The notes under the pieces were generated by a model that was not told the origin of the DNA, made no database searches, and saw only the letters and a program-made list of their open reading frames with translations. This document shows positions 53,226-62,284 of a stretch of 64,000 bases of DNA, in pieces (within the stretch, counting starts at the first letter, position 1; each line of letters begins with the position of its first letter). A program made the translations under genes and the position numbers. This DNA comes from Natrialba asiatica DSM 12278 (GTDB taxonomy: Archaea > Halobacteriota > Halobacteria > Halobacteriales > Natrialbaceae), in NCBI RefSeq assembly GCF_000337555.1, contig NZ_AOIO01000040.1:1-64000 (forward strand), read 5' to 3'.

Positions 53226-53401
53226 TACCCGAATTTGGCGTCGCGGACTGTTAAGGGCTGCGACCCGGCTACCGACGCCGCGCACGCTGGCGTCTGGACA
53301 CCGTTCATCCGTCGCCATCACAACCGTGCGACCTCGCGACGAGTCGCCCGTTCGACGGATCGTCCGTTACCGTTGAATACCGCGGCCGCGAGTGCACACG
53401 T

Positions 53402-53962
53402 ATGCGCCTCTTCGTCAGCGTCGACCTGCCCGACGACCTCGCGGAACCGGTCGCCGACCTCCAGGACGAGTTCAGCGACGCGAGCGGCCTCGACGTCACC
53501 GACCCCGAGCAGGCCCACGTGACGCTGAAATTCCTCGGCGACGTCGACGGCGAGCGGGTTCCCGACCTCGAATCCGAACTCGAGGGTGCGGTCGCCGACG
53601 CCGGCGTCGACCCCTTCACGGTTCGCTACGGCGGCCTGGGCGTCTTCCCGAGTCTCGAGTACATCAGCGTGGTCTGGTTCGGCACCGAAACCGGCGGCGA
53701 CGAACTCACCGCGCTGCACGAGGCCATCGAGGAGCGAACGACGGAGATGGGATTCGAGGCGGAATCGCACGAGTTCACGCCGCACGTGACGCTCGCGCGG
53801 ATGGAGCACGCGGGCGGGAAGGAGTTGGTGCAAGAACTCGTCCGCGAGCGAGACCCGACGATCGGCGAGACGCGCGTCGAGGCGGTTCGGTTGACCGAGA
53901 GCACGCTCACGGACGAGGGGCCGGTGTACTCGACGGTGGCGCGGTTCCCGCTCGACGAGTGA
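53402..53962 (+). CDS. thpR: RNA 2',3'-cyclic phosphodiesterase (2H family)
   Basis: Acts on 2',3'-cyclic phosphate ends; the archaeal form can also ligate tRNA halves in vitro. The two HxTx motifs are HVTLKFLGDV (about H40) and HVTLARMEHA (about H129), in a two-lobed fold beginning MRLFVSVDLPDDL. 186 residues, normal length. The link with tRNA splicing is of interest because of the tRNA-like gene at 29123, but the two are not neighbours. Confidence 0.9.
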   Translation: MRLFVSVDLPDDLAEPVADLQDEFSDASGLDVTDPEQAHVTLKFLGDVDGERVPDLESELEGAVADAGVDPFTVRYGGLGVFPSLEYISVVWFGTETGGDELTALHEAIEERTTEMGFEAESHEFTPHVTLARMEHAGGKELVQELVRERDPTIGETRVEAVRLTESTLTDEGPVYSTVARFPLDE

Positions 53963-54112
53963 CCGACTCCACGCCAGCTGCGGCCGCCAGTATGCGTCGT
54001 TACGAGTGCGCTATCGGTCGCCTACAGCCGCTGTAGCGCCCGCATACGGCACGATAGCCGAACGATACAGCACCGGGAGTGATAGGGGCCGATCCCGTAG
54101 CCGAACCGGTCG

Positions 54113-55162
54113 ATGGGGAACTCGTCCACGGCGGATCACGGTCCCGATCACCGCGACCACCGCGACCGCACCACCGCGACCGCCCAGCGCCGCTCTCGCT
54201 TCGGGCGAACCGCTTCGGTCAGCCGCCGCGAGTTCATCGCCGCAGTCGGCGGCGTCGGCGCGGCCTCGCTCGTCAGTCCGAGCACGGACGCCGCCCAAAC
54301 CGATACCGGGACGCTCCGCGTGAGCGTCTCTCCGGGACCCATTCCGCCGCCCGTCTGGTTCCGATACGGGATTTCGGGCCTGCGACGCGACTGGCCGGTC
54401 CCCTTTCGGGAGTGTTTCGCTGCGATCGAAGACGCCATGGCACAGCTCCAAACCTACGCCGTCTCCCACTCCGACCGCATCGACGCCGATTTCGACATTC
54501 GCGTCGAGCGCGGCCCATCCGTGCGTTTTCCCCCGCTTGCAACGCCGCGGCCGTCCGAACTCGTCCTTCCCTCGCTGTCGACCGTCCTCGACGTCTTTCG
54601 CGACCGGCTTCGGGACCGCGGTGAACTCGGCGGGCCGGCCTGTCACGTGCTGTTTTGCTGGTCCCCGCTCAACTACCGGGTCGGCTACGGCGGGACGATG
54701 TCGCCGAACGATCTGGTCGGTGCAACGGGTTCCAACGGAACCGCCGCGGAAGGCGCACAGACCGTCGCCAACGTCGGGGCGACCGAAGTCTGGGACTCGC
54801 GGGCGATCAGCCGGAACATCGCCATTCACGAGGTCTTCCACACGTTGCTCCCGCCCGAACTCGTCGAGGCAGTCGGTGGAACGGACTGTGACCACGACCT
54901 CGGAGCCGCGGCTCGAGTTCAGACCAGCGGAGACGAACGAGCGCTCCGCGTGACGCCGATGGCAACCGCCTACGCCGGCCCGGACGAACTCGGCGGCGGA
55001 ACGCGCTTTCACGGCACCGGCTGCTACGACCACGACGAGTTCACCCGCCACGACGGCTACGAGGGCGTCGACCGATTCGAGTACACGACGACGCTGAGCG
55101 AAGCGACGCTCGCGGTGGCGACGCAGTATCTAGAACGAATCCGGGAGCGGCGGCGAGCGTGA
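54113..55162 (+). CDS. Tat-exported protein with HExxH metal site
   Basis: A 349-residue protein. The N-terminal Tat signal has a twin-arginine motif SRREFIAAVGGVGAASLV (about residues 37-54) after an unusually long polar leader rich in His/Asp/Arg; the in-frame start at 54113 is kept although a shorter start nearer the RR would also work. The mature part has NIAIHEVFHTLLP, a HExxH zinc signature (H-E-V-F-H), and a downstream GTDCDHDLG that could supply a third ligand. Probably a secreted zinc protease; family not recognised. Confidence 0.75.
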   Translation: MGNSSTADHGPDHRDHRDRTTATAQRRSRFGRTASVSRREFIAAVGGVGAASLVSPSTDAAQTDTGTLRVSVSPGPIPPPVWFRYGISGLRRDWPVPFRECFAAIEDAMAQLQTYAVSHSDRIDADFDIRVERGPSVRFPPLATPRPSELVLPSLSTVLDVFRDRLRDRGELGGPACHVLFCWSPLNYRVGYGGTMSPNDLVGATGSNGTAAEGAQTVANVGATEVWDSRAISRNIAIHEVFHTLLPPELVEAVGGTDCDHDLGAAARVQTSGDERALRVTPMATAYAGPDELGGGTRFHGTGCYDHDEFTRHDGYEGVDRFEYTTTLSEATLAVATQYLERIRERRRA

Positions 55163-55237
55163 GAGCGGAGAGACGACGAGGTGAACTCGTACCGACCACG
55201 GACCACCGGTCACCGACCGGTCCCGAAAGATGGACAA

Positions 55238-55246
55238 GATTTTAAG
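55238..55246 (+). promoter_or_regulatory. TATA box of the eL39-eL31 operon
   Basis: GATTTTAAG, about 30 bp before the ATG at 55272. It excludes the in-frame ATG at 55230. Confidence 0.6.
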
Positions 55247-55271
55247 CCAGCACGGGCTACGTCCGGCTACT

Positions 55272-55424
55272 ATGGGTAAGAAATCGAAGGGCAAGAAAAA
55301 GCGACTTGCCAAACTCGAGAACCAGAACAGCCGCGTTCCGGCCTGGGTCATGATGAAGACCGACATGGAAGTCCAGCGGAACCCGAAACGACGCAACTGG
55401 CGGCGCAACGACACTGACGAGTAA
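55272..55424 (+). CDS. rpl39e: Ribosomal protein eL39
   Basis: A 50-residue, very basic protein ([20 protein letters not shown], then [10 protein letters not shown] and [14 protein letters not shown]), the exact size of archaeal eL39, which lines the exit tunnel. First gene of the eL39-eL31-eIF6 operon. Start is the ATG at 55272, not 55230. Confidence 0.95.
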   Translation: MGKKSKGKKKRLAKLENQNSRVPAWVMMKTDMEVQRNPKRRNWRRNDTDE

Positions 55425-55428
55425 TACA

Positions 55429-55707
55429 ATGAGTGCAAGTGATTTCGAAGAACGCGTCGTAACCGTCCCGCTTCGGGACGTCAAGAAGGGAGCCAACCAC
55501 GAGGCCGCGGATCTCGCTATGCGACTCGTCCGTGACCACCTTGCGAAGCACTTTGCGGTCGACGGGGACGCCATCCGACTGGACCCCTCGATCAACGAGG
55601 CAGTCTGGTCGAACGGGCGCTCGAATCCACCACGAAAACTTCGCGTCCGCGCGGCTCGTTTCGACGAAGAGGGTGACGCCGTCGTCGAAGCCGAGGTCGC
55701 CGACTAA
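55429..55707 (+). CDS. rpl31e: Ribosomal protein eL31
   Basis: A 92-residue protein (ERVVTVPLRDVKKGANHEAA, LAMRLVRDHLAKHFAV, NPPRKLRVRAARFDEEGDAV), the archaeal eL31. Starts 4 bp after the eL39 stop, so it is co-transcribed. eIF6 follows. Confidence 0.95.
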   Translation: MSASDFEERVVTVPLRDVKKGANHEAADLAMRLVRDHLAKHFAVDGDAIRLDPSINEAVWSNGRSNPPRKLRVRAARFDEEGDAVVEAEVAD

Positions 55708-55716
55708 CCACTACAC

Positions 55717-56382
55717 TTGCAACGCCTCGCCTTCGCCGGGTCGGCCTACGTCGGCGTCTTCGCCCGCGCGACCGACTCGTGCGTGCTCGTTCGTCCCGAT
55801 GTCGACGACGACGCCGTCGCCGACCTGACCGACGAACTCGAGGTGCCCGCAATCGAAACGACCGTCGGTGGGTCCTCGACGGTCGGCGCCTTAGCGACCG
55901 GTAACGAAAACGGCCTGCTCGTCAGCTCTCGCGTCCTCGAGTACGAACGCGAGACGCTCGCCGAAGAGGTCGACGTGCCCGTCGCCGAACTGCCGGGCAG
56001 TATCAACGCCGCCGGGAACGTCGTCCTTGCGAACGATTACGGGGCCTACGTCCATCCGGATCTGCCTCGGGAGGCAACCCAGATCGTCAGGGAGACGCTC
56101 GACGTGCCCGTCGAACGCGGCGATCTCGCGGGCGTCCGAACCGTCGGTACCGCCGCCGTTGCGACGAACGACGGCGTCCTCTGTCACCCCAAGGCAACCG
56201 ACGAAGAACTCGACGTCTTGGAGAACGTTCTCGATGTCCGTGCCGACGTCGGGACGATCAACTACGGCGCACCCCTCGTCGGCTCCGGCCTGCTGGCAAA
56301 CGAGTCCGGCTACGTCGTCGGCCAGGATACGACCGGTCCTGAACTCGGCCGAATCGAAGATGCGCTCGGGTATCTCGACTGA
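55717..56382 (+). CDS. eif6: Translation initiation factor eIF6
   Basis: Anti-association factor that binds the large subunit. A pentein of five repeated ~45-residue units around [18 protein letters not shown] and [18 protein letters not shown]. 221 residues, normal length. The start is a TTG at 55717, nine bases after the eL31 stop: rare, but no in-frame ATG or GTG lies close enough upstream, and the sequence right after it ([18 protein letters not shown]) is the canonical N-terminus. Confidence 0.93.
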   Translation: MQRLAFAGSAYVGVFARATDSCVLVRPDVDDDAVADLTDELEVPAIETTVGGSSTVGALATGNENGLLVSSRVLEYERETLAEEVDVPVAELPGSINAAGNVVLANDYGAYVHPDLPREATQIVRETLDVPVERGDLAGVRTVGTAAVATNDGVLCHPKATDEELDVLENVLDVRADVGTINYGAPLVGSGLLANESGYVVGQDTTGPELGRIEDALGYLD

Positions 56383-56768
56383 TCCGTCACGCCACGGCTC
56401 GAGTTGTTTGACGCGGACCCGGACCCGGACCCGGACACTGGACACTGGACACCGGACAGCTAGCATTCGTTTCTGATAGCGTTTCCGTGACTGTATCGCG
56501 TTCGTGATGTGACTCGCAGTGACGGGTAACTCGGTGCGTATCTGGCGAGGGAACGACTACTCGGTCTCAGCGCCGCGATTCCGGTCGCGCTTGCACTGTT
56601 CGGGTCGGTAGCTCGCGGCCTCCGGTGACCGCCGTCCGCGCTAATTGAGAGCGCTCGAACCGACGGAACTCGGCGTGCAGACGGTGGCGGGTGCTGGAGC
56701 AGACTCGATACCACGGGGACCGTCGGAGAACGGACGCAGCCGACTCGCGGGCAGCCGGAATCGCAACG
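56383..56768. other. Intergenic region between eif6 and the ASCH gene
   Basis: 386 bases without a supported gene. Contains the tandem GGACCC/GGACACT repeats near its start and otherwise ordinary GC-rich sequence. In many haloarchaea eL20 would start close after eif6; it does not here. Confidence 0.4.
56414..56459. repeat. Short tandem repeats GGACCC and GGACACT
   Basis: Three GGACCC units followed by GGACACT, GGACACT and a final GGACACC, just after eif6. Arose probably by slippage. The region has no gene. Confidence 0.7.
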
Positions 56769-57080
56769 CTACTGTCGTTCGAATCGGTGGCGGACGACTC
56801 CGCTGGCGTCGTCCCACTCGAAGTCGTCATGAGTGCGGGAGAGCAGTTGCCGATACGCCTCGAGATCGGCCATCCCCTCCGCTCGTGCGTCTTCGTCGGT
56901 CAGGTCGCCGAGCGTACGCTCGGTCACGTCGGTCACTTCGAACGTCGTCTCGCCGATGATAAACGTATCGCCCGTCGACGCGTACTGGTGGCCGCGGTGG
57001 ATCTGGGTGACGTCGCCTTCGAGCACCTGCGTTTGCAGCCGGTTGCTGGGGAGTAACTCGCTCGGGTCGAGTTCGCTCAT
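56769..57080 (-). CDS. ASCH-domain protein
   Basis: A 103-residue protein; FIIGETTFEVTDVTERTLGD, LTDEDARAEGMADLEAYRQL and the N-terminal LPSNRLQTQVLEGDVTQIHR segment fit the ASCH fold (related to PUA), which binds RNA; some members hydrolyse modified nucleosides. Start at 57080 (MSELDPSELLPS); the extra 17 residues in frame are not needed. It is transcribed against the ribosomal operon, separating eif6 from eL20. Confidence 0.8.
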   Translation of the reverse strand: MSELDPSELLPSNRLQTQVLEGDVTQIHRGHQYASTGDTFIIGETTFEVTDVTERTLGDLTDEDARAEGMADLEAYRQLLSRTHDDFEWDDASGVVRHRFERQ

Positions 57081-57185
57081 ACCCGTGCGTACGCGGCCCC
57101 GGACGAAATCGGTTGGCACCGCAGCGGACATCTCGGGCGGTTCATATAATCAACATTTATACTGTCTTCCGACGAGACGTTTCGT

Positions 57186-58136
57186 ATGGTCCTCCAATCG
57201 GTATTCGCCCGGTTTCGAACCGGGTTCGAGATCGCGAAGGCATCCTTCGGAGTCTTGCGGCGCGAGAAGTGGTTACTCGCGTTTCCAGTGTTGTACGGAG
57301 CGTCCTGGCTCGTCGGGTTGATCGGCCTCGTCGGCGGGATCGTCGCGGCGCTCTTCGGCGTTGGCTACGGGATGGAGCTCTTAGAGCAAGTCACGAATGT
57401 CGCTCCCGGAAGCGCCGATGCGGCTGTGACCGTCACGCTGGTCGCCGCCGCGGTCGGGTTCATGTTCGTCGCAACGTCGATTGCGACGTTTTTCAGCGCG
57501 GCGCTCGTCCACGCCGTCGGCACCCTCTTTACGGACGAACCGACGGGGATCCGGGCCGGACTCGGAGGTGCCTGGGAATCGCGCCGGACGATTCTCGCGT
57601 GGGGCGTCGTCGGCGCGGCGGTCGGCCTGCTCTTTCGGGCGCTCGAGAGTCAGGACGGACTGCCGGCCCAGATCATCAGATCGGTTGCCGGCTTTGCGTG
57701 GTTCGCGATGACGTTTTTCATCGTTCCCGTAATCGTCTTTCAGGACGGGAGCGTTCGCGATTCGATGCGCGAAAGCGTCGGCCTGTTCCGCGAGACGTGG
57801 GGGCAGGTCGGTGGCATCAACCTCGGCGTCGGACTCGTACTGCTGCCGCCGATGATCCTCACCGGACTCGCTGGAATCGGCCTGCCGGTGTTCGTCCTCG
57901 CCGATCCCTGGTCGGTTCTCGCGTTCACGCTCGTGCCGACGCTGCTGGTGCTCGGTGCGCTCATGGTCGTCTACCAGGCCGCAACCGGGGTCGCAAAGAC
58001 GGCGCTGTACCAGTACGCACGTGAGGGGACGCTGCCGCCGGAGTTCGACGGTATCGATCCCGATACTCTGACGCGGTCTTCCGGACCGACCGGTGCGCTG
58101 AACCAGCCGCCGAATCAGAAGTCCGGCCAGATATAG
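57186..58136 (+). CDS. DUF6159-type multi-span membrane protein
   Basis: A 316-residue membrane protein with about six hydrophobic segments (WLLAFPVLYGASWLVGLIGL; VTLVAAAVGFMFVATSIATF; TILAWGVVGAAVGLLF; AWFAMTFFIVPVIVFQDGSV; GVGLVLLPPMILTGLAG; SVLAFTLVPTLLVLGALMVV) and conserved-looking VVFQDGSVRDSMRESVGLFR and TAGVAKTALYQYARE-like (TGVAKTALYQYAREG). DUF6159 by recall. Membrane role unknown. Confidence 0.75.
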   Translation: MVLQSVFARFRTGFEIAKASFGVLRREKWLLAFPVLYGASWLVGLIGLVGGIVAALFGVGYGMELLEQVTNVAPGSADAAVTVTLVAAAVGFMFVATSIATFFSAALVHAVGTLFTDEPTGIRAGLGGAWESRRTILAWGVVGAAVGLLFRALESQDGLPAQIIRSVAGFAWFAMTFFIVPVIVFQDGSVRDSMRESVGLFRETWGQVGGINLGVGLVLLPPMILTGLAGIGLPVFVLADPWSVLAFTLVPTLLVLGALMVVYQAATGVAKTALYQYAREGTLPPEFDGIDPDTLTRSSGPTGALNQPPNQKSGQI

Positions 58137-58362
58137 ACGATAGTAGCCGCTGAAAGTCGGTGCATACCTGGTCGCACGGCCGCCGTGCAATCAGCGTGCC
58201 AACAATACCAGTTATCACATAGGAACTCCCTCGGAACCCGACTCACACGGTCCGCCTCCTCCGGAGACGATCGGTCCCGTTGAGACGATCGAGACGCCAG
58301 TGCCGACGGAGAAATGGCTATGGAAGGGAAGATTCTTCCGACTGCCTGCCGGAGTGATAGCC

Positions 58363-58541
58363 ATGAGTCAGTTTGCGGCCACCGGCCGGTTCACCGTTCG
58401 CGACGGCTACGCCGCGGGTGGAACTCGGCTACGGCCGGAAACACGGCTGTTACCAACGAGCACTCCGATACTCGTTTCGACAGTCAGCGTGGACTCACGC
58501 GCACGGAAATCGAATACGACGACTACGACGACGGAGGTTGA
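58363..58541 (+). pseudogene. rpl18a: Ribosomal protein eL20 (LX) relic, frameshifted
   Basis: The start (MSQFAATGRFTVRDGYA) is eL20-like, and the C-terminal half continues in another frame as EHSDTRFDSQRGLTRTEIEY, ending at the TGA at 58539. Joining the frames needs two indels within ~20 bp (around 58413-58427): a stretch RVEL lies in the third frame between them. Each can be either a one-base gain or a two-base loss. Besides the shifts, usually fixed positions differ (GSQHGLKRT reads DSQRGLTRT), so this looks like decay, not a single read error. Its place between eif6 and pfdA is that of eL20 in other haloarchaea. Confidence 0.6.
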
Positions 58542-58547
58542 TGCAGA

Positions 58548-59000
58548 ATGAGCCAACAGCAACTTCAGCAGCTCTCCCAGGAACTGCAAGAGATCGAAGA
58601 ACAGATCGACGCACTCGAAGCAAACGTCGAAGAAATCCAGCAAGAGCAGACCGAAGTCGACGAGGCCATCGACGCGCTCGAAACCCTCGAGAACGATTCG
58701 ACGGTGCAGGTCCCACTCGGCGGCGGTGCCTATCTGCGTGCAACCATCGACGATATCGACGAAGCGATCGTCGAACTCGGATCGGACTACGCCGCGGAGT
58801 TCGAGCACGACGACGCAGTCGATGTCCTCGAACGCAAGAAAGAGACCCTCGACGACCAGATCGACGACCTCAACGACCAGATCGAGGATCTCGAAGGCGA
58901 GAGCGACGAACTCGAATCGCAGGCCCAGCAACTCCAACAGCAGGCGATGCAACAGCAGATGCAGCAACTCGGTGGACAGGGCCAGGAGCCAGACGAGTAA
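58548..59000 (+). CDS. pfdA: Prefoldin alpha subunit
   Basis: Chaperone that hands unfolded proteins to the thermosome. A 150-residue helical protein: two long coiled-coil helices (QQLQQLSQELQEIEEQIDAL and the C-terminal QIDDLNDQIEDLEGESDELE) flank the beta hairpin VQVPLGGGAYLRATIDDIDE. A Gln-rich tail closes it. Start ATG at 58548 is 6 bp after the eL20-relic stop. ftsY follows. Confidence 0.94.
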   Translation: MSQQQLQQLSQELQEIEEQIDALEANVEEIQQEQTEVDEAIDALETLENDSTVQVPLGGGAYLRATIDDIDEAIVELGSDYAAEFEHDDAVDVLERKKETLDDQIDDLNDQIEDLEGESDELESQAQQLQQQAMQQQMQQLGGQGQEPDE

Positions 59001-59140
59001 TCAACACGCAGTAATCAGTCCGCAGTTCGACGACCGATCGATTCCGTTCCCTGTTACGAACGCAGTACGCAGTTACCGGGTCCAAGTCACCACCGACCGA
59101 TCACAGCCACCAACAGTTCCAGTCACAGTTACCGTTACCA

Positions 59141-60580
59141 ATGTTCGATAACCTGAAGGAGAAACTCGGAAGCTTCCGCAAGGATGCCGAGGAAGCAGCC
59201 GAAGAGAACGTAGAGGAAGTCGACGATACAGCAGTCGAAGCTGAAGCCGAAGTCGAAGCCGAGGGAGAGGGGGAAGGAAACGAAGGAGGCGAAATCGACC
59301 CCGACGCTGCCGAAAGCACTGTCGAGGAGGCTCCCCCCACTCGGGACGCTGCCGCCCAGACAACGGACGAGCCCGCCACGCCGGACGACGCTGCGGCCGC
59401 CGCTTCGAGTTCACCCTCGGAACCCAGCGACGGTGGCGAGGAGGCCGTGACTGACTCTCGGTCGGAGCCAGCGCCGGCAACCGACGCGACACCTGACTCG
59501 CCGTTGGGTTCCGGGTCAGCATCGCGACCCGACAACGAGACAGCGACACCGGCAGATACCACTGACGCCGACGCTGAACTCGAAGAAGACGCTGCGTCGG
59601 CGGTCGACGAGACTGAGGACGAAGGCGAGGGAGAGGACGAGGACGAAGACGAGGCAGCAGCCGAAACCGAAGCCGACGACGCCACCGGTACCGGCTTCGG
59701 TCGCAAAGCCAAATCCTTCGTCAAGGGCAAGTTCGTCATCGAAGAGGAGGACCTGGAGGACCCGCTTTACGAACTCGAGATGGCGCTACTGTCGAGCGAC
59801 GTCGAGATGGGCGTCGCCGAGGAGATTCTCGACAACATCCGCGATGAACTCGTCGGGGAGACGCGCACGTTCACGACCTCGACCGGCGACGTCGTCGAAA
59901 ACGCGCTTCGGGAGGCGATCCACGACGTGATCAGCGTCGGCCAGTTCGACTTCGACGAGCACATCGCGGTCGAGGACAAGCCGGTCACGATCGTCTTCAC
60001 CGGCGTCAACGGCGTCGGAAAGACGACCTCGATCGCGAAGCTCAGCCGCTACTTCGAGGATCGTGGCTACTCGACGGTGATGGCGAACGGAGACACCTAC
60101 CGCGCGGGTGCCAACGAGCAGATTCAGGAACACGCCGACGCGCTCGACACGAAACTCATCGCCCACGAACAGGGCGGAGACCCCGCTGCGGTGTTGTACG
60201 ACGCCGTCGAGTACGCCGAAGCCAACGACATCGACGTCGTCCTCGGCGACACGGCAGGGCGACTGCACACGAACGAGGGGCTGATGGACCAACTGGAGAA
60301 AATCGACCGCGTCGTCGATCCCGACATGACGTTGTTCGTCGACGAAGCCGTCGCCGGGCAGGACGCGGTCAACCGCGCCCGCGAGTTCAACGACGCGGCC
60401 GAAGTCGATGGTTCAATTTTGACGAAAGCGGATGCGGACTCGAACGGTGGGGCGGCGATTTCGATCGCACACGTAAGCGGCAAGCCGATTCTGTTCCTCG
60501 GCGTCGGTCAGGGGTACGACGACATCGAGCAGTTCGATCCGGACGAGATGGTCGATCGGTTACTCGAGGAAGACGCGTAG
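59141..60580 (+). CDS. ftsY: Signal recognition particle receptor FtsY
   Basis: GTPase that docks SRP and the ribosome at the membrane. After a short MFDNLKEKLGSFRKD start comes a ~190-residue acidic, Ala/Glu/Asp-rich disordered region, much longer than in bacteria. The NG domain follows: GVNGVGKTTSIAKL (G1, ~287), DTAGRLHTNEGLMDQL (G3, ~369), TKADADSNGG (G4) and the closing GVGQGYDDIEQFDP. Located after pfdA as in other haloarchaea. Confidence 0.95.
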   Translation: MFDNLKEKLGSFRKDAEEAAEENVEEVDDTAVEAEAEVEAEGEGEGNEGGEIDPDAAESTVEEAPPTRDAAAQTTDEPATPDDAAAAASSSPSEPSDGGEEAVTDSRSEPAPATDATPDSPLGSGSASRPDNETATPADTTDADAELEEDAASAVDETEDEGEGEDEDEDEAAAETEADDATGTGFGRKAKSFVKGKFVIEEEDLEDPLYELEMALLSSDVEMGVAEEILDNIRDELVGETRTFTTSTGDVVENALREAIHDVISVGQFDFDEHIAVEDKPVTIVFTGVNGVGKTTSIAKLSRYFEDRGYSTVMANGDTYRAGANEQIQEHADALDTKLIAHEQGGDPAAVLYDAVEYAEANDIDVVLGDTAGRLHTNEGLMDQLEKIDRVVDPDMTLFVDEAVAGQDAVNRAREFNDAAEVDGSILTKADADSNGGAAISIAHVSGKPILFLGVGQGYDDIEQFDPDEMVDRLLEEDA

Positions 60581-60700
60581 CGGGCTCTCTCGCCGCTGAA
60601 CGGGAACTGTACCGCAGAACGGCGATGGATGGCGACCGCGGCTGCACTCGGAATCGACGGCGTGCTTGATTACCGCGGAAAACGGCGATCGAAGACGAAA

Positions 60701-60709
60701 TGTATATTG
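60701..60709 (+). promoter_or_regulatory. TATA box of the lipoprotein gene
   Basis: TGTATATTG, about 27 bp before the ATG at 60732; leaderless promoter. Confidence 0.55.
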
Positions 60710-60731
60710 GTGTTGTGTCTGACATAAGAGT

Positions 60732-61427
60732 ATGCGCCCTCCTCGATCTCGGCGGTCCCTTCTTGCGACAGTTGCGGCGGTGGTCCCATTTACGGCTGGC
60801 TGTTCGGAAGCGTGGTTTGACGATCCCGAAACGCCAGCAGAGACGTCGACGACTGTTACTCCCGAATCGTACGACTGTAGCGATCTCTCTCGACCGGAGC
60901 CCCGTCCCGAGGCCACGTCGTCCGCGTCGACGTTTGAAGACGGTTCGGCGGAGCAGTCGCTCGAACCGCTCGAGTATCCGTCGACGCTCCCGGATGCCGA
61001 AACGACGACCGGGGCAGCCACCCAGTACGCAATCGAGTTCGAGCAGGCGTATCGACAGAACGCGCTGCTCGTCGAATACGGGGAAGCGACGCGCGCGTTC
61101 GATCTCTCAGTCACTGATCGGCAGTCGTCACCGATCGGGGCGGACGGAGAGACGAACGGCAATGTGACCGACGCGAGTTCAGAAGAGACGGGAGAAACGA
61201 ACGGGACCGAGTCGGCAACGGGATCGAACGGCACCCTCGTCTCGCTCGTCTACAACCTGACAACTGAAACGACCGACGATAACCACACCAAGTGGGCTGT
61301 ACGAGCGGTTTATTACGTCGGCGAGGTCGTCCTGCGAGCCGTCTACGGCGGCGTTGCTACTGATCCGACGTTCGATCCAGACCCGCGCGAACAGACGCAC
61401 GGTGAACTCGTCGCCTGCCTCCGATGA
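60732..61427 (+). CDS. Tat-exported lipoprotein
   Basis: A 231-residue lipoprotein: MRPPRSRRSLLATVAAVVPF with RR motif and the lipobox FTAGC ending about residue 24. The mature part is acidic, Thr/Ser-rich, with N-glycosylation-type NxT sites, and a small beta-like core (SLVYNLTTETTDDNHTKWAV). No family recognised. Likely anchored in the membrane facing out. Promoter with TATA about 27 bp upstream. Confidence 0.78.
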   Translation: MRPPRSRRSLLATVAAVVPFTAGCSEAWFDDPETPAETSTTVTPESYDCSDLSRPEPRPEATSSASTFEDGSAEQSLEPLEYPSTLPDAETTTGAATQYAIEFEQAYRQNALLVEYGEATRAFDLSVTDRQSSPIGADGETNGNVTDASSEETGETNGTESATGSNGTLVSLVYNLTTETTDDNHTKWAVRAVYYVGEVVLRAVYGGVATDPTFDPDPREQTHGELVACLR

Positions 61428-61477
61428 ACCGTCGGCGCTTCCTCACGGGCCACGCGGTGGCAAAACACCAATAGCTT

Positions 61478-62227
61478 ATGAACGCAATCGCCATACTCCT
61501 CGATATGTCCCGCGGTATCGGCGTATTCGACCCGATCCAAGCGACCATTCCCGAGTGGGCCGCGATAGTCGTCGCGCTCGTGACGCAACTCGGAGACATC
61601 TGGTTTCTCGCGGTCCTCCTCGGCGTGCTCTACTGGCGTCGCCCATGCGAGCGCGGGGAGGTCCTCGTCGTCGCCGGCCTCGGCCTGGCCGGATTCGCTC
61701 TGATTACAACGCTCAAGTACACCTTCGCGCTGCCGCGGCCGGCACACGCACTCGTTGAACTCGAGATGCTTTCGCCGACGGTCCGCCCGTTGTACGAGTT
61801 CACCGGGACGGCAAGCGGCTACGGCTTTCCGAGCGGGCACGCGCTGGTGACGACGGTCGTCTACGGGAGCCTGGCGGCGCGGCTGTCGCTCTGGACGCTG
61901 AGACGGCGGTTGCTCGCGGCGGGAACGCTCGTCACGGTGGTCTGTCTGTCCCGGGTCGCCCTCGGGGTGCACTTCGTCGTGGACGTGGTCGCTGGAATCG
62001 GTGTTGGACTGGCGTTCCTGCTCGCAGTCATGCGCCTGCCGGCGGGGTATCCGGACGACGAACAGACGGTCGTTTTCGCGGTCGCGGCCGCTCTGAGCGT
62101 CGCTGCGGTTATCGCGAGCAGTGCCACCCTCGATTCGATTCTCGTTCTCTTCGGATCGCTCGGCGCGGTCGTCGGCTGGCGGCTCGTCGGCCGGGAGCGG
62201 CTGGCGGCGGTTCCGGAGAGCCGGTGA
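61478..62227 (+). CDS. PAP2-type membrane phosphatase
   Basis: A 249-residue membrane protein with six spans. The three phosphatase blocks are all present: KYTFALPRP (KxxxxxxRP), GYGFPSGHALVTT (PSGH) and SRVALGVHFVVDV (SRxxxxxHxxxD). The family removes phosphate from membrane lipids such as phosphatidic acid or polyprenyl pyrophosphate. Start at 61478 (MNAIAILLDMSRG); a shorter start at 61505 is possible. Confidence 0.9.
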   Translation: MNAIAILLDMSRGIGVFDPIQATIPEWAAIVVALVTQLGDIWFLAVLLGVLYWRRPCERGEVLVVAGLGLAGFALITTLKYTFALPRPAHALVELEMLSPTVRPLYEFTGTASGYGFPSGHALVTTVVYGSLAARLSLWTLRRRLLAAGTLVTVVCLSRVALGVHFVVDVVAGIGVGLAFLLAVMRLPAGYPDDEQTVVFAVAAALSVAAVIASSATLDSILVLFGSLGAVVGWRLVGRERLAAVPESR

Positions 62228-62284
62228 CAGCGACGCGGTGGCAAGTGACGGCGCGTTTATCACGCCCGACCGAAAACGGAGGGT

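Noticed and set aside
56414-56459. Possible CRISPR-like repeat
   Set aside because: Units are 6-7 bp, adjacent, without spacers; no cas genes anywhere in the window.
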